64,000 bases of DNA from Incurvaria masculella (lineage: Eukaryota; Arthropoda; Insecta; Lepidoptera; Incurvariidae). Below, piece by piece: positions 62,467 to 64,000 of this stretch (position 1 is the stretch's first letter; each line of letters opens with the position of its first letter). The stretch spans positions 3,105,001-3,169,000 of the forward strand of contig OX335653.1 of NCBI GenBank assembly GCA_946894095.1, given 5' to 3'. The notes under the pieces were generated by a model. That model was not told the origin of the DNA and ran no database searches. It saw only the letters and a program-made list of their open reading frames with translations. A program made the position numbers and the translations under genes.

Positions 62467-63999
62467 TTATGAACTGCTCACCGAAGAGGGTCCAGGCTGT
62501 GGAGTGTTATCATCCAGGTCGTTCATCGGGTGCTCGTCAATGGATGAGTCCAAATAGTTTTCACCCGGCGACACGGCCAGCTGCTCACCAGGCTGCGGCG
62601 CTCTGCGTAGTTGGTCGTGGGCTACTTTTCGTGGTCGTCCTCGACCCGTAACAGGTTTAATAAGGTAACGATCTTTGTCAAGCACTCTGTAGATTTCATA
62701 AGGAGCAATAAATTTTAAATCTAGTGAAGTTTGGTTTCGTGGATTGTTTTTTATCATGACGAATTCTCCACGTTGGAATGCATGAATCTTTGCTTTTCGA
62801 GTATCGAATCGTAGCTTTTCTTTGATAGCTGCTTCGGTCATTCTGCTTTGTACATGGCGTTCCAATATTTCTGCATCGATAGTCATGTTATCGATATTGA
62901 CGAGGCTTAGCAGCTCTGGAGGTACACAATGTTGACGCTTAGTAAGCAGAGTTAGTGGGGCCACGCCTGTCGTATGTTGCATCGTGCAGTTAAGTGCAAG
63001 TTGGAGGCTATCAAGTGCGGTATGCCAGTGAACTGTCTCATAATTTTTGATCATGGTAAGTGCGTTTTTTAGGGTACCCATCACCCTCTCAACCTGTCCA
63101 TTTGCTCTACTTACGCCTGGGGAAATGGCGTGAATATCTATGCCATACCTATCACAGTATTCTTTATAATCACCGAGGAATTCGCGTCCACCATCAACCA
63201 CGATTTGTCTTGGCGTACCAAATAAATTGATAACTCTCTTAAGAGCTGCAAGAGAACTGTGTTGACTCTTGTCATTTGCGTGATATAACAGAACAAATTT
63301 CGTGTATGCGTCAATAGTTACAATTACGTACTCACGTTCCTGACTAGTGCCCAATTTTCCCGTTATGTCCATGTGTATCATCTCGAATGGTACTGTAGGT
63401 TTTTCAATGGGATGAAGTTGCGCTTGAATGGCCCCAGATGTGTTTTTAGATGTTTTGCAAACAACGCAGTTATCGACGAATTGACGAACGACAGTGGTCA
63501 TCTTATCAAACCAGTAAGATTCCCTGATCTTGGATAGGGTCTTTTCCCAACCAGGGTGCTTTAAGCTGGAGTGGTATGTATTGATGAGACTCCACTGAAA
63601 TGATTTAGGAACGACAACTAACATTTGGTCCCCTAAAATTTCGTCTTGTCGCGTATGTTTGAGTAATTCATTTTCGAGCAGATACCCCTCGAATGTCTCT
63701 CCTCTGTGAAGTGCGTCAATTTTAGGGCGAAGCAAACCGTCGCGGCGCTGCTCAACTTTAAGCCATTGGAGATCTTTGGTCATTACGTTGACTGTACATG
63801 TCTCAACGTTTCGGCTAAAGAAGTCGGCGTGTTGCATGCGATCCCCTTTACGGTACTCTATTTCGAAAGTGAAATTCTGGAGAAACGCCCACCACCGATA
63901 CACCCTTGGTAGTAGCTCTTGCTTATGCTTGGAGGCTTTGAGAGCATTGCAATCGGTAATAACTTTAAATTGTCGCCCGTAGAGGAAGTGGCGGAAATG
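62467..63999 (-). mobile_element. Ty3/gypsy-type retrotransposon pol (RNase H end and integrase), partial
   Basis: A single open minus-strand frame running off the right edge. In order: the RNase H end ('FKVITDCNALKASKHKQELL', 'EYRKGDRMQHADFFSR'), the integrase HHCC finger ('HSSLKHPGWEKT', 'CVVCKTS'), the catalytic core with Asp in 'HMDITGK', Asp in 'VVDGGREF' and Glu in 'ANGQVERVMG', a C-terminal GPY/F-like module ('LDLKFIAPYEIYRVL') and a Pro/Ser tail to the stop at 62467. No frame breaks are seen, so the copy may be young. The RT, protease and gag parts lie beyond the window. It sits in or upstream of the FKBP gene on the same strand. Confidence 0.9.
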
Positions 64000-64000
64000 T

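Overview
The window is a piece of an animal nuclear genome, most likely from a moth or butterfly (Lepidoptera). The genes are split by GT-AG introns. Coding exons are GC-rich and CpG-rich and sit in AT-rich introns. Short runs of the insect telomere-type pentamer (TTAGG/CCTAA) are scattered through it. The interspersed repeats look lepidopteran: a repeat opening with 'gttccgtacccaaaggg' and closing with 'agtccgactcgcacttggcc', SINEs with a 5S-rRNA-derived head, and many foldback elements. No bacterial, plasmid or CRISPR content was seen.

Five host genes can be read. (1) About 2.0-12.8 kb, + strand: the 3' two thirds of an SV2-like major facilitator transporter; earlier exons lie left of the window. 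(2) 28.5-20.8 kb, - strand: a C2H2 zinc-finger protein with about 12 fingers and a long acidic, Ser/Asn-rich C-terminal half. (3) 30.7-31.8 kb, + strand: a complete intronless two-pore-domain potassium channel of 351 residues. (4) 33.1-44.9 kb, + strand: a nine-exon homologue of human C2orf69 (386 residues, with a serine-hydrolase-like GFSKG elbow). (5) 60.7-55.0 kb, - strand: the C-terminal half of an FKBP52/FKBP59-type immunophilin (second FKBP fold, TPR, C-terminal tail); earlier exons are not in view. These genes are functionally unrelated. There is no operon logic, and each presumably has its own promoter.

Most of the remaining DNA is mobile-element debris. It includes the tail of a Penelope-like element with a GIY-YIG endonuclease, several non-LTR retrotransposon fragments (one an internally deleted copy with a PHD-finger ORF1), a mariner transposase remnant, a Ty3/gypsy-type pol with an LTR at the right edge, two SINE types that share one tail, TTAA-bounded elements, TWA-flanked foldback MITEs and two striking minisatellites.

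The most unusual features are: (a) a tandem triplication, plus a fourth remnant, of one transporter exon in which only the first copy keeps a splice acceptor; (b) a 42-bp minisatellite directly downstream of the next transporter exon, whose unit is a copy of that exon's own splice-donor boundary, with a four-unit (168-bp) higher-order period; (c) a 178-bp hairpin insertion with a 13-bp target duplication that shares a hammerhead-like motif with the Penelope element; and (d) a degenerate repeat array that appears to begin at the stop codon of the C2orf69 homologue. All calls come from reading the sequence. No alignment or database search was run, so exon ends and element boundaries are estimates unless flanking repeats fix them.
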